From the NCBI GenBank assembly GCA_033961575.1, contig CM066737.1, positions 63,384,771 through 63,448,770 on the forward strand: 64,000 nt of DNA. The letters run 5' to 3'. This DNA comes from Aselliscus stoliczkanus (lineage: Eukaryota > Chordata > Mammalia > Chiroptera > Hipposideridae). The position numbers were made by a program, and so were the translations under genes. Shown one piece after another: positions 35,201 to 47,718 of the stretch (within the stretch, counting starts at the first letter, position 1; the number at the start of each line of letters is the position of its first letter). The notes below the pieces were generated by a model. The model made no database searches and was not told the origin of the DNA. It saw only the letters and a program-made list of their open reading frames with translations.

Positions 35201-36402
35201 AGCCTGGGAAGTTAAAGTCGGCCTTTGTTGAGAGGAGTGATGTGGTTTGGGGCACAGTGGAAAGAGGAGGTAGATCTGATCAACTGTTGAGTCAGAGCAG
35301 CTCAGTGGACCAAAAAGGTCATGGTTGGAGTCGCAGCTTCGGTAATGTGCTCAGCCTAGGCAAATGGGGCCAGATGACAGCTGGAGAAGACTGCCAATTA
35401 ATTAAACTTGGTCTAAGGTCAGGCCACCAACTGGCAGACACAAGTTCTTTTTCCAGTTGGAGAATATGGATGGGAGGAATATGAAAGATCTGAAATACTA
35501 AAAGTACTTTTCTTTTGACTTCTCAAACCTCTCTTCTTGTTTATTTCTCCCAGGGCTTAAGTAGTTTCCTCTGTAACAATATCAGAATTGACTCCTGAAT
35601 TATTATTCATTGTTAAATTATGTTAAGAATGCATTTGAAACCAGGAACAAGGTGTACGATGTAGGCAGTATTTGAAAAGGTACTTAGACTTTTTTAAGTG
35701 ACGGAGGAATATTTTCCAGTGATAGTTGAAAAATGAAGGAAATGTTTATATTTGCCATACTGTGTATTTTGTGAAACCATCTCAGTGTTTTATATTAAGT
35801 GTCCTTCAACTGTGAAAAGACCTGTAAGGTAGGGCTGATTGCTTTTCTATTAATAGGGAAGCCAGAGGGCATAGCTCCTACTAGCAGTTAAACTGAGTTT
35901 GAGATTTCCCATTTACTGTGGTTTTCTGTTGTTATTTAAGCCTTTAACTGTTAATTATTACTGAGAGGACTGTCTCCTCTGCCAATCAACTATATGGTAA
36001 TCTTTCTGAAGGCAGATGCCTTATCTCTGCCTTCTTGTAGTCCTCTATATAGCATAGGACTGTGCACATAGCAGGGTCTCAATAAAGATTTAACTTACAT
36101 GAGAGTAACGAGATAGCAATGAAAGCATTGCCCATGTCCACTCCACTTGTGTTTAGTTGGATTCTAAGATATAGAGCAACATGGGATAAGGAAAGGTGTG
36201 ATTTGGGCAAATCTGCCTCAGCATTTACTATTTATATTAAGCGCCCTTAAACTATGATATTTAGAGTTGATTATAGCTGAATCCTTATTAGCAAAATGGG
36301 CGGAATACTAAGAAAATTAGTAGGTCTCATTCACAACAGTTGAAGAGAAGGAATCATCCTTATGCTTTGTACTAATAAAACTAGTGTCTCTAGGACCCAA
36401 TG
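35201..36402. other. Intergenic DNA
   Basis: No gene. An 80-codon frame (35242-35484) has no recognisable features. 36000-36090 weakly resembles an L2 end. Confidence 0.45.
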
Positions 36403-36404
36403 TA

Positions 36405-36987
36405 CGAGGTCTGATGATTAAGTTTGTGAACTCATCCTAGAAAAAGTGCTACATACTTCATTGCTGAATATCACTACGGTCACCTTTTAAATATTCCCCT
36501 TGGGAAGCTATGCACTGACACCAGGGCCTGGTCCACCCTTTAAACTAATTTTGGAACTCTTTCTGGAATGGCCATCAGAGCTGTCGTCGTATTACCTTTG
36601 GTGTCCTGAATGTCATCAAAATGTCTCCCTTTCAATATTTCCTTTATCTTCAGGTAAAGAAAGAAATCATTAGGGACCAGATCAGGTGAGTAGGGATGGT
36701 GTTCCAATACAGTTATTTGTTTACTGGCTAAAAACTCCCTCATAGACAGTGCCGTGTGAGCAGGTGCATTGTCGTGATGCAAGAGCCATGAATTGTTGGC
36801 TAAAAGTTCAGGCCATCTAACTTTTTCATGCAGCCTTTTCAGCACTTCCAAATAGTAAACGTGGTTAACTGTTTGTCCAGTTAGTACAAATTCATAACGA
36901 ATAATCCCTATGATATCAAAAAAGGTTAGCAACATCATTGCAACAAGTTCTTGAACTTAATTGTCAGTTGTCAATTGTCAGTCCTCG
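36405..36987 (-). mobile_element. Mariner (DD34D) transposon, internally deleted, both ends present
   Basis: A 583 bp element between TA dinucleotides (36403-36404 and 36988-36989), with related inverted ends CGAGGTCTGATGATTAAG and (reverse complement) CGAGGACTGACAATT. A minus-strand frame (36540-36938) is the C-terminal part of a mariner transposase that cuts and pastes at TA. It shows HHDNAPAH (second catalytic Asp) and YSPDLVPNDFF (third Asp) with exactly 34 residues between the two Asp, the mariner spacing. The N-terminal DNA-binding domains and first catalytic Asp are missing, so it can only move in trans, if at all. The right end carries a small internal duplication of a gtcagttgtcaatt-like unit. 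Confidence 0.92.
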
Positions 36988-36989
36988 TA

Positions 36990-38200
36990 GGAGGCATAGA
37001 AACTTCAATGAATCTGCCCACATCCACAATATTTATTAGTTATGAATTGTCTACTACCTACCCCTATATGGACCATTTCAGGTGAATCAGTGTATAAACA
37101 CACTAGGAGTAAGGAGGAATTGTACCCTCTGTAGACAACTGGACATAGAGGTATAGCCATTTGTGTGTAAAGAGAATTTGACTTCACATATAGTGATATT
37201 TCATAAAAAGGATATATGTTATATTTTTCTTTCTTTCTTACCGATACTTGCAGTTTAGTAGTGATTGCCACTAGAGAAAACAAGGTAACCCTGACTGTTC
37301 TGAAAAACACTAAACTTACACTTTCCTGTAGCTACTCTCATAAATCTGAAATAGAAAGGTTAATGGTAGCCACCGCTTATATGAAAAAGAAAAATGCAGC
37401 TGTTGGTTTCCTAAGACTTTTAAGAAACAGAAAGCATTACGCAAATTAGTTGACACTTCTGTATTTAATACAGAGTTTGGTTTCATTGAACTATTGAATA
37501 TTTCTCAGATTTCTTATGAGATATCGGCTTCCCTCTTTAGTTCCAGTTATTCTCTGATAAAGTCCTCCTTAGGTGAACACAGCCACACTCACAAATGTCA
37601 AAACCAGGCTTTGATCACATTGACAGAAGGGGCCAGAGAGGAAGAGAATGGGCCTGAGAACCTGGACAGACTTACAGGTGTCAGGGAGGCAGGGAGGCAG
37701 GCAATCTGGAAAGTTCCCAGCAGGAGACATTAGGAAGGGGTCAAGAGAGTGAAACAGAGCCCAGATGATACGTTCACGTCCAGCAAGGCCAATAATTGGG
37801 GTCTTGCAACAGATGCCAAAGAACAAGTCACAAAGATAAGGTTCAAAGCAGGCAGAATCTAATCACAAAGAAAAACAAATTCTAGACATGGAATCTAAGG
37901 TTTGAAGCTAAGATTAGTTATAATAAAGCAGGAAGTCAGGATGTGATCAAAATATAGATAGCAGAAATAAGCATTAAGATTATGGTTCCAGAATTGGGGA
38001 TGAAGTTGAACCCATGAGCAGAAATAGCTTCAGCTATTGGGATTAGTTAACTGATGGAGTTCTAAGCTAGACAGTAAGATTAGTATACTTCTTTGCTAAC
38101 TTTACTTAGAGAAATGCCTACTGCCATTCCCCAATGCAGAGGAAAATGTAATCTTTATGCCCTTCTGAACATTGCAACTTGCTTATACAATCTCATCTTA
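36990..38200. other. Intergenic DNA
   Basis: Unique; open frames of 77-101 codons show no family resemblance. Confidence 0.5.
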
Positions 38201-38204
38201 AAAT

Positions 38205-39610
38205 GTGCTCTGTTACCTATTCATCCAATAAGCATTTATTAAATGGTCACTATATTTCAGATACTGTGGAATACCAAGATGAATAAAACACAGCCATTGG
38301 TCTTAGAAAACATAGTTTCATAAAGGAACAAGCATCTAAACTGATGGCTACAATATAGTGTGCTAAAGGCACAAGGAATAGAGGTAACTTTCATTCATTT
38401 ATTTAGTCAGTTATTCAATCAACCAAATGTAATTGAGTGCCTTCTATTTTCCAGGCACTAGCCTGGGAACACAGAGGGCTCTGAGCCTAGACCTGTGGTG
38501 TCATAAAAAGCTTCCATGAGAAGGTGAAGCTTGATCTGACTCTTGTAAGAAGTAACCAGGGAAAAGGATGTGGCAGACAGTGTTCATTCTTCCCTTCCTA
38601 CACACAAACAGAACTCTGTATTTTTTGAGTCAGCATTGTGTCTAGTTAAAAACTACTCACCCCTTCACACACCATTCTAGGTATGAGTGACCATGTAAGT
38701 AAAAGTCTATTGGATGGGGCTTTGTTGAAAATCATTTTTTCCTGATGAAAATGAACTTAACACACAGGTTCTTCACTTTTCCCTTTCTTCATGCTTGGAA
38801 TTCAGGTATAAAACCTAGAGATGGAATCATCATCTTGCAGCCATGAATACAAAAGCCTCATTATAATAATGGTAAAATATTTAAAAGTAGGAGACTCGGT
38901 CCTTGATTATACCATTCAACTTCTATTTTCTTTGGACTTTTGTTTGAGCCATTATAGTCACTTTTCTATTATGTGCCATTAAACACAATTCTAAATAATA
39001 AAAGAGCACTGGGGTTTGGAAATAGAGAGTATAAGAGAAACTTCCCAGACAAAGGAAACAATGGCTTGTATAAAAGTGTGGAGCGAGAAGCCTTCAAGAG
39101 GAAGAAACTGTAAGGAGACCAAATTGGTTGGAATTATGAAGGAAAAGTGGCCAGGGATGAAATTAGAGAGGTAAAGTAAAGACCAGTTCTTTGTAACTCA
39201 TACTAAGGAGTGTGGGCTTTGTTGTAAAGGCCCATGGAGATCCTCTTATAGATTTTCAAATAACCTAATATTTGCATTTTGGAGAGAACATTTTGTTGAC
39301 AATTTAGGAGTGTTTGGGAGAGGAGAGACTGATGGCAGGCAGACTAAATAGGAGATTTATAATCACCCAGGTAATTGGAAAACAAAACTAAGGTAGTAGA
39401 AATGGGAATTGATAGATATGATTGGAGTTACTAATTATAGACCTCTAGAAGAGATTCAAAATATATCAAGGAGGTAGAATCAACATAGATCGGATGTGTG
39501 AATTTAAAGAAAAGAACACTTCAGAGATGATTCTTAGGTTTCTTTCTGTCTTGAGTGACCAGATGGTTCACCATGATAGGCAATACAGGAGGAGATGACA
39601 GTTAAGGAGC
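38205..39610 (-). repeat. L2 LINE fragments, reverse
   Basis: Successive pieces: 'catccaataagcatttatta' (3' end, 38222-38241), a second copy of the 3' end near 38395-38480, and 39035-39610 with the RT-region sequence 'tatcaaggaggtagaatcaa'. All minus strand and strongly diverged. Confidence 0.65.
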
Positions 39611-39707
39611 ATTCCAAACTCTGATACCTCTGTTAACCAAAGCAAATTTATGTTTTGCCAATTGTAAAGGTATCTCTCAGAAGTGGTGATAATACTGCCT
39701 CAGCTCT

Positions 39708-39757
39708 TTTTTTTCAATTACAGTTGACATTGAATTATATTTTATATTAGTTTCAGG
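39708..39757 (-). mobile_element. Very short L1 3' end
   Basis: About 50 bp: poly-T followed by 'caattacagttgacattg' and 'ttatattagtttcagg'. It is bounded on both sides by copies of the target actgcctca/ctgcctcac (39694-39707, 39758-39770). Confidence 0.7.
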
Positions 39758-39770
39758 TGCTGCCTCACCT

Positions 39771-41139
39771 TTTTTTTAAGATTTAAAAAATATATAGTTA
39801 GCATACAATATTATGAGTATATTAGTTTCAGGTGTATATAATAGTTATTCAACATTTATATACCTAAAGAAGTGATCACCATGATAAGTCCAGCCAACCA
39901 TCTGACCTTGTACCACACTATCACTATATTATCGACCATATTCCTTATGCTGTCTGTACATTACATCCCCATGACTTATTTGTTTTATACCTGAAAATTT
40001 AGACAACTTACTTCCCTTCACCTCGCCTCACCTCACCCCCTTTTTAATTTTTCAGTTACAGTTGACATTCAGTATTATTTTATATTAATTTCAGGTGTAC
40101 AGCATATGGTTCAACATTTATATAATTTAAGAAGTGATCCCTCTGACTAGTCTAGTACCCACCTGGCACTAGACATAGTTATTACCCATGTTATTGACTA
40201 TGTTCCCTACGCTTTACCTTGCATTCTTATGCAACTACCAATTTGTACTTCTTAATCCCTTCACCTTTTTTTACCCTGTCCCCAAACCCCCTTCCATCTA
40301 TCAGTCGGATAAATCTAGTACCCATCTGACACCATCTATAGTTATTACAATATTATTGACTATAATCCTTATGCTATACCCTATATCCCCATAACTACTG
40401 TGTAACAACCAATTTGTACTTCTTAATTCCTTCCAGTTTTTCACCCACCAACAACTCCCCTTCCATTTGGCAACCATCAAAATGTTCTCTGTTTGAATAC
40501 ACTGCATATGTGAGGCAGAGTCCCAGTGAGTCAGCAGGGTGGAGCAGCAGAGCTCACCAGGCCACTCAGATTCAGATTTGGCCTGCGGGGGTGGGCTCAA
40601 CACAGGGAAGATGGCTCCACACAGGGGAAAATGGGGGCTGTCTCTCCAGTCCTTCCCCAGAAGTTACACAACTCAGCCTTTCCCCATACGTCTCCAATGC
40701 CCCCAGAGTCACCGTCCCTCTGCCTGAAACCAGAGTGCGTATCTGAACAGGCCATTTAAGAGGATGTCTGGGTTTTCCCCGACACCTTCCATCCTACCCA
40801 GATGGTTGGAATCTGCATTGTTTTTCACAGCCAGAAGTTGTGGGGCTCCTCTTTCCTGCGCCAGTACTCTGGGCTGGGGAGCCTGATGTGGGGGGCTCCT
40901 TTGTGAGGAACCCCTGTAGCTGAGATCTGATTTTCAACCACCACAGGTGGGTGTTTCGCATCTCTGCCCCTCATAGCAGTCTCATCATGACTTCTTATTT
41001 ATATCCTTTGTTATAAAACTTCTGTTTAGCTAGACATCAGGTGGTTGTCTGGGTTGAATGTTCTATAATTTAATTGTAATTTTCATGTGTTCACGGGATG
41101 AGGCAAGCACAGTGTTTATCTACTCCACCATCTTGGAAC
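39771..41139 (-). mobile_element. L1 with 5' end joined to 3' end (internal deletion)
   Basis: The left part (to about 40490) is reverse L1 3' UTR: 'tttcaggtgtacagcatatg' and 'tagtacccacctggcactag', with a partial duplication of similar blocks. The right part (about 40500-41139) is GC-richer and, read on the minus strand, begins agttccaagatggtggag, resembling an L1 5' UTR start with its YY1-type CAAGATGG. Target copies tgctgcctcacct at 39758-39770 and 41140-41153 flank it. ORF1 and nearly all of ORF2 are absent. Confidence 0.65.
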
Positions 41140-41159
41140 TGCTGCCTCACCTCTTAAAG

Positions 41160-43690
41160 ATAACATTTTTATAAACTTATTATTTGCAGAAAGTTCCTAA
41201 GTCTATAGAGATAGTAGGATTTTATCTTTACACAATACTATATTTATGCTGTCCTTTAATATTTCTTAGAACACTGCTAGGAAAAAAACAAAATATAAAA
41301 ACAAATAACACCAAAACAACCACACTACAGAAACCATAGTAATGTTTCTTGTTGTTTTTTTGTTTGTTTCCAATTTCAGCCCAGTTAAAAACTCAGTAAG
41401 GAGAAAATGATGAATGGAAAGGAATAAGAAGGAAAGAAATGTGCTATCAGAGGCATTTAACAGATGTTATTTTAATGTGTCTGACATAGCTCTGCATAGT
41501 TTTACACCTTTATGGGTTTATTGTGATAATGGTGGCAGGAAGATGCAGGCTCCAGGCACTGCTAAGTAATGATACAATTTTGAGTTTTACTGGATACTTT
41601 TATTAAAATATTTTCACAGTCTGTGCTTTTTCAATCCAGCCTAAAGAGTGCTCACAGAAAAAGCCCTAGCTGTGGCAAAGGGAATCAAAATACACCACCC
41701 CCTTCTTTTCTATCTAGATGTCCTCTATTTTGTTTGGCCAAGTCTGGATAAAAGGCAGAGTAAGCTGGCACTTGTTATCAGCCATGTACCCTTCCAACAT
41801 TAAGGACAGTGATGGCCAAAGTCGAGTAACAGTGATTGGAAAGGGTTGGTGGCGCATGAAGTTCTGTATTTGATTGCTTAAGCCAGGAGCCCACATTTGG
41901 GCAAAGTAGCTAGAGAACAGTAATCATTCATTCTCTCTTGGTAGGAGTTGGCTTATTGCTACTCTTCTGAATTAGATGGACCTAAAGGGGGCACTTAAAA
42001 GTCTTAGAAAACCTGCTGTTATAGATATGCTGCTGCTATTTTTAAACAGTGGAAGACTGCTTCTAATACAGATATTGGTGTGATGGGAGAAAAAGAGATA
42101 TTTGTGGAATAACTAGGTTCTTATGAGCTAAAAAAAGATATGGATTAAGAAGTCATTGACTGGTTGCTTGAGCTTTATCGGCATTTCAAAGGAAAAACTG
42201 AAAAATAAAGGATTGCTTTACAAAATTTATTTTTTGGAGGCCATGCTCATTAGTTTGTGAAACACTCTGAGGTATAGTCAGACACTAGGATAGTATTTGC
42301 TAAATTATCATTTCAAGGCCTAGAGACCTAAGCATCAAATGTATTTTTATTTTTCTGTTTAATTCACATCTTTCTGACACAGTACTCAGTAGTGGGGGGA
42401 AACTCTGAGATGGATAATAAAACACTCTAAGGGGATTTGTTTCCTGATTCCACGTTACATTCACCTTATACCCAGAAGGACAAAGACTCATTTGCTTTTA
42501 ACTTTTCTTTTTCCCTACCACAACCTCATCACAGATGGTTTTCGTATAAATATGTGATCTTTATTTGATTTACCTCAATTATTGTTTCTACCTGTCATGT
42601 CCTAGGGTACTCTGCAGAATCCCAAGCTATCTTAATGCCAAAGTACGTTAGTTGTATATCAGCACAGAATCAAAACCTCACCAACCAGAAAGCTAAAAAT
42701 GAAGTGGGTGTATGTCTATGATGGCATTACAATGATTTGGGGCCAGACCAGGTGGTAAGGTGGTGGCCATAACGACAGAAGATCCACACTGTTGACACTT
42801 TGCATGAAAGCAGGAAGTTATGGCGAGAAGCAATAATGCCTTAAGAGGAGTATAACAGAAAGGAATAGAACAAGAAATAAAGCTGAACTCATAGAAATAG
42901 CCTCTAATTTGCTTTTCATTATATTTAAAGGCTCTAGTGTGCAATCTGACATTTCTACTAGGAGAAATTATAAATAAAAGGTATGAATAATTTTCATTTA
43001 TATGTACACTTTATACCCCAACTATGGAAATCAGCTCATTTGAGAGTAAGCATGCCTAACTGCCACATCAGTGAATTCAGGACCAATTGGATTGTCAACC
43101 CACTTTGAAAAAGTCTATTTGTTTCAAAGTCATGTTATTTGCCCTTGTAATAAGAAAAATAAACAAAGTAGTTTAAAAGAAAGTTGTGAGATATGCAGGC
43201 TTTAAGAATTTGACAAGTTCAAGAGGTAAAAAGAAAGTACTCAACTTTTTGTTTTTACATGGAGGGAAGCTTTATCCCATTTTTAAGAAAAGATCAGAAT
43301 CGGTAACTAATTTATTCGACAAACAATTATTGTACACCTCATATATGTTATATGGTGATGGGCTACTTACTAGATTTGTCAAAAATGAGATGCAAGCAGG
43401 ATATATTTCAATCTAGGAGAAAAAGAAGGAGACACCATGACTGAGTAGTAGGTGAGACTTTAAGGCAAGTGTAGCCTTTAAGCATTTCTCATATCCTACT
43501 ATGTAGGTGATTACTTATTGAAAGACTACCCCTACACCACAAGGTAGAAAATAGAGGCCTAGAAATATGTTTCCAGTCCCTCCACTCCCGCATTCTTGGA
43601 TAATGAAGACAATAAAAACATAATTTCAATTGAGAAGTTGATAGGTCTGAATAAAAGTGTTTTCATGCTTTAAAAAATTCCTTCAATGCT
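41160..43690. other. Intergenic DNA
   Basis: No gene or clear repeat in 2.5 kb. Small frames at 41714-41896, 42300-42491 and 42693-42944 are unremarkable. Confidence 0.5.
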
Positions 43691-43705
43691 TGGGCTTTCG
43701 GTATT

Positions 43706-43850
43706 TTTTTTTTTTTTAGCTGAACCATCCTGCCACCTGTTGGCAGCTGAACGGCAACTCAGCTCAGGCTGGCATTGAACTGCCATTGCTCAGAGCTCAG
43801 CTAGCACTCTTGAGCAAACTCTTAACCAACTGAGCCACTCAGCCAGCCCA
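43706..43850 (-). mobile_element. tRNA SINE of the third type
   Basis: Reverse copy of the 34490-type element: 'ccatcctgccacctgttggc' beside the T-tail and 'aaccaactgagccactcagc' at the head. TSD ctttcggtatt/ctttcagtatt (43695-43705 and 43851-43861). Confidence 0.88.
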
Positions 43851-43934
43851 CTTTCAGTATTCTTAAGATACAGCCCATTAATGGCTATGTCCTTAGTATA
43901 TCCTCCAGGAACCATTAGCTTTTGCTTCACTTTT

Positions 43935-46085
43935 TTTTTTAATAGACTACTTTTTAGAGCAGTGTTAGGTTCACAGAAATATATATTTATGTTTTAAAGA
44001 TTTTATTGGGGAATTGGGGGAGGGGAACAGCGTTGGGGAATCGGGGAAGGGGAACAGACAAGTTGCTGTCCTTTTGTTCTTCAGTCTAGTTGCGGAGGAT
44101 GTTAGTTCACTGGCCCATGTTGGTATCATCATTGCGCTCTTCCCGGGTGAGGCAGATTGGTCGCTGGCCTCTGGATGGTCTCTCACTGCGGCTATTGGCA
44201 GTTCACACTGGCTGCCGGCCACTCACTGTAGCCTATGGCAGCTCACTGCAGCAGGGACTGCAGCCAACACCATCGCTGGGGCTCACACAGCCCAACTGCA
44301 GGTGGAGCTGTTGTTAGCTGTAGAGGGCAGTGTTACTGGATCTCATATGTGGGATCTGAACCAGGGCCGCTGGCATCCCAAACCAGCTCTTAACCAATGC
44401 ACCACTTGGCCGGCCCAGGTTCACAGAAATATTGTATGGAAAGTGCAGAGGGTTTCTATCTCACATGCACACATGCACAAACTCCCGTACTATCAGCATC
44501 CTGTACCAAAGTAGTACATTTGTTACAGGTGATGAACTTACGTTGACACACCATTATCACCCAAAGTCAGTAGTTTTCATTAGGGTTCACTCTTCGTGTT
44601 GTACATTCTTTGACAAGTGTAATGACATGTATTCACCATTGAAGTTTCATACAGGGTAGTTTCACTACCCTAAAAATCCTCTGTGCTATTACTCATTCCT
44701 CCCTCCCCCAACCCCAGTCAACAGCCACTGATCTTTTTATTTTCTCCATAGTTTTGCCTTTTCCAGAATGTCAGACAGTTGGAATCATATAGTAGGTAGC
44801 CTTTTCAAATTAGCTTTTCACTTAGTAATATGCATTTAAGTTCCTCCAGTCTTTTCATAGCTTGATAGCGGATTTCTTCTTAGCTCTAAATAACAGTTTA
44901 TTTATCCATTCACCTACTGAAGGACATCCTGGTTGCTTTTAAATTTTGGCAATTACATATAAAGCTTCTGTAAACATCCTTTTGCAGGTTTTTGTGTGCA
45001 CATAAGTTTCAACTAATTTGGGTAAATAGCAAGGAGTATGATGGCTAGATTACATTGTAAGAATGGTTCATTTTGTAAAGAGTTATCAAACTGTATTCCA
45101 AAGTAGTGTACCATATTGCATTTCCATCTGCAGTGAATGACAGTTCCTGTTGCTCCACTTTCTCACCAGCATTTGGTGGTGTCAGTGTACCGGACTTTGG
45201 TCATTCTAATAGATGTGTAGTGGTGTTCTATCCATTGTTGTTTTCATTCACAGTTCCCTAATTACATATGATGGCGATTATATTTTCATATGCTTATTTG
45301 CCATCTCTATGTCTTCTTTGGTGACGTATCTGTTCAGATCTTGTGCCCATTTTATTAATTGAGTTGTTTGTTTTCTTACTGTTTAGTTTCAAAGAGTTCT
45401 TTGTATATTCTGAGTGACAGGCTTTTATCAGATATGTGTTTTGCAAATATTTTCTCCCAGTTTCTGGCTTGTCTTCTTAATCCCTTGATAGTGTTTTTTT
45501 GCACAGCAGAAGTTGTTAATAATTGTATCAGTTATTTCTTTTCATGGATAATGCCTTTGTTGTGAGTAAAAAGTCATTGTCAAAGCAAGGGTCACCTAGA
45601 TTTTCTCCTAAGTTATCTTGTAGAAGTTTTATAGTTTTGCGTTTTACATTTATGTCTATGATACATTTTGAGGTAATTTTTGTGGAGTATATGGTCTATA
45701 TGGTCTGTCTAGATATATATTTTCTCTGTGGATGTCCAGTTGTTTCAGCACCATTTGTTGAAAAGTCTGTATTTTCTCCATCATATCATCTTTGTTCCTT
45801 TGTCAAAGATAAGTTGACTATATTTGTGGCGATTTAATTCTGGGCTCTCTATTCTGTTCCATTAATCTATTTGTCTATTCTTTCAACAATGCCACACTGT
45901 CTTGGTTAATGTAGCTTTATAGTAAATCTTGAAGTCGGGTAGTGTCAGTCTTCTGACTTTGTTCTCTCAATGAATATTGTGTTGGCTGTTCTGGGTTTTA
46001 TGCCTCTCCATATAAATGTTACAATCAGTTTGTCAATATCCACAAAGTAAGTTGCTGGGGTTTGCTTTACTTTTAAAACTTTCAG
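43935..46085 (-). mobile_element. Old L1 (3' UTR + ORF2 end), split by a composite SINE
   Basis: Reverse L1 landmarks: 'tttttagagcagtgttaggt', 'ccagtcaacagccactgatc', 'gaaggacatcctggttgctt', 'gtttggtcattc'-like, 'caccatttgttgaaaagtct' and 'gtttgtcaatatccacaaag'. The short ORF2-derived frames (45359-45837) are antisense or broken. Confidence 0.85.
43983..44416 (-). mobile_element. Long composite SINE
   Basis: Reverse copy with the full C-rich/AATAAA tail, VES-like junction, GC-rich body and Rhin-1 head. TSD aggttcacagaaatat (43967-43982 and 44417-44432), inside the L1. Confidence 0.93.
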
Positions 46086-46229
46086 TTATGAAACTTGAGC
46101 CTGAGAAATGCATGGGCAGCAGTGTTACAGCCAAGTAATTCTACTCAGCATATTTAATTTTACTTAATCTGGATAGGCAAAGACTGAAACCATTCTTTTT
46201 CCTGTATAAAACAAGAAACATGCTTTACT

Positions 46230-46925
46230 AGCAAATGATGATACTCACCAGAATTACTAAAATTAAAAAAAAGAAAAAACTTTCACAATTGAGTGTTGGC
46301 TATGATGTGGAACAACTGGAATTCTTACGTACTGCTGGTGGAAGTGTACATTGCTATAACAAATTTGGAAAATTGCTTCTGTAATAAATAAAGCTGAATA
46401 TATGCTGAACTGGTGACCCAGAAATTCCACATCCAATAAATGTATTCATCAGAAGCGCATGTACAAGAAATTTCATATCAGTATTATATCAGAGCCAGAA
46501 AATAAGTGTTTATTAACAGGAGAATGGATACATAAACTAAGGTATATTCAGACAATTCAATGCTTCACCACTATGAAAATGAACAGTTACCACAGGCAGC
46601 AGCATGGATGAATCTCACAAACATAATGTTGAGTGAAAGCTGCCAGATACAAAAGACTACATAATCTTTGATCACAGTTATATAAAGTTCAAAAACGCAA
46701 ACCTAACCTATGATAATAAACAGTGACTAGGTTTCGAGAGAAGGGGAATAATGAGTGGGAAGAAGAATGAGGGGGACTTCCTGAGTTTGAGTAATGTTCT
46801 GTCTCTTGGGTTGGGTGATGGTTACACAGGTCTTTTCATTCTGTGAAAATTTATTGAGCTGTATGCTTGTGATTTGTGTACTTTTCAAGGAATGTATGTT
46901 GTATTTCAGTACAAACATTTATTAA
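46230..46925 (+). mobile_element. L1 3' end
   Basis: Forward landmarks 'gaattcttacgtactgctgg', 'cagaaattccacatccaata', 'gcatggatgaatctcacaaa' and 'gttgggtgatggttacacag'; ends near AATAAA-like 'tattaaagaa'. Confidence 0.75.
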
Positions 46926-47216
46926 AGAAACTTAGAAGCAATTCAGTTGGACCTACTGAGATCTATAAAAGGTATCAGAATATCTATGACAGAAAGTCTA
47001 CATTTTTTCAAACTCTCACTTATTGGGAATCATAAACTACACAATGGGTTAATCTCATGAGCTATTTTATAGATGAGATGGGATTGGAACTTGGGTGTAT
47101 CTGACTTCAGAGCCTGTGCTCACAATCACTATCTGGTGATACCTTCTGTTATGATCAGATATTCTCTTCCTTACCTACAAGAGCTAAACATCTTTGGTTC
47201 TGCATGTATATTTTCT

Positions 47217-47357
47217 TTTTTTTTTTTCTTTCATTTTTTTTGTTTGTTTGTTTCTGTTTTTTTGAGGGCAGTGTCACTGGCCCTCACATGTGGGACCCGA
47301 ACCAGGGCCGCTGGCCTCTCAAGCCAGCGCTTAACCACCACACCACTCGGCTGGCCC
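47217..47357 (-). mobile_element. Rhin-1-like SINE
   Basis: T-rich tail with GTTTGTTTG units. The TSD is a poorly defined T/C-rich ttctttt. Confidence 0.88.
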
Positions 47358-47521
47358 TTTCTTTTCTATTTTACTTTATGACAGTAAGGGACAGTGAAAT
47401 ATTAAGTATATCCTTAATTGTGTTTCATGATACCAAAATAAAATTGAAAAACATTTGTTAGCTCTAAGCAATGCCAAGTAACTGTTGTATGTGTTATTAT
47501 TTCTGTATGTTATAGTCACAA

Positions 47522-47524
<3 letters not shown>

Positions 47525-47568
<44 letters not shown>
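47525..47568. repeat. (AT)n microsatellite, left half
   Basis: About 44 bp of pure AT, continuing beyond the SINE on its right. Confidence 0.95.
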
Positions 47569-47570
<2 letters not shown>

Positions 47571-47669
47571 GGCCAAGTGGTGCAGTGGTTAAGCGCTGGC
47601 TTGGGAAGCCAGCGGCCCTGGTTCGGGTCCCACATATGAGGGCCAGTGACACTGCCTTCAAAAAAAAAA
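47569..47669 (+). mobile_element. Rhin-1-like SINE inside an AT repeat
   Basis: Nearly complete copy lacking a few 5' bases; both flanks are (AT)n, so the TSD cannot be distinguished. Confidence 0.92.

Positions 47670-47670
<1 letters not shown>

Positions 47671-47715
<45 letters not shown>
47671..47715. repeat. (AT)n microsatellite, right half
   Basis: AT run between the SINE and the TIR element that starts at 47719. Confidence 0.95.
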
Positions 47716-47717
<2 letters not shown>

Positions 47718-47718
47718 A

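Noticed and set aside
44014..44514. Recurring protein-like frames starting MGEGNSVGESGKGNRQVA (also at 14070, 55911, 57529, 61347)
   Set aside because: They are the antisense translation of the composite SINE and recur only because the SINE does.
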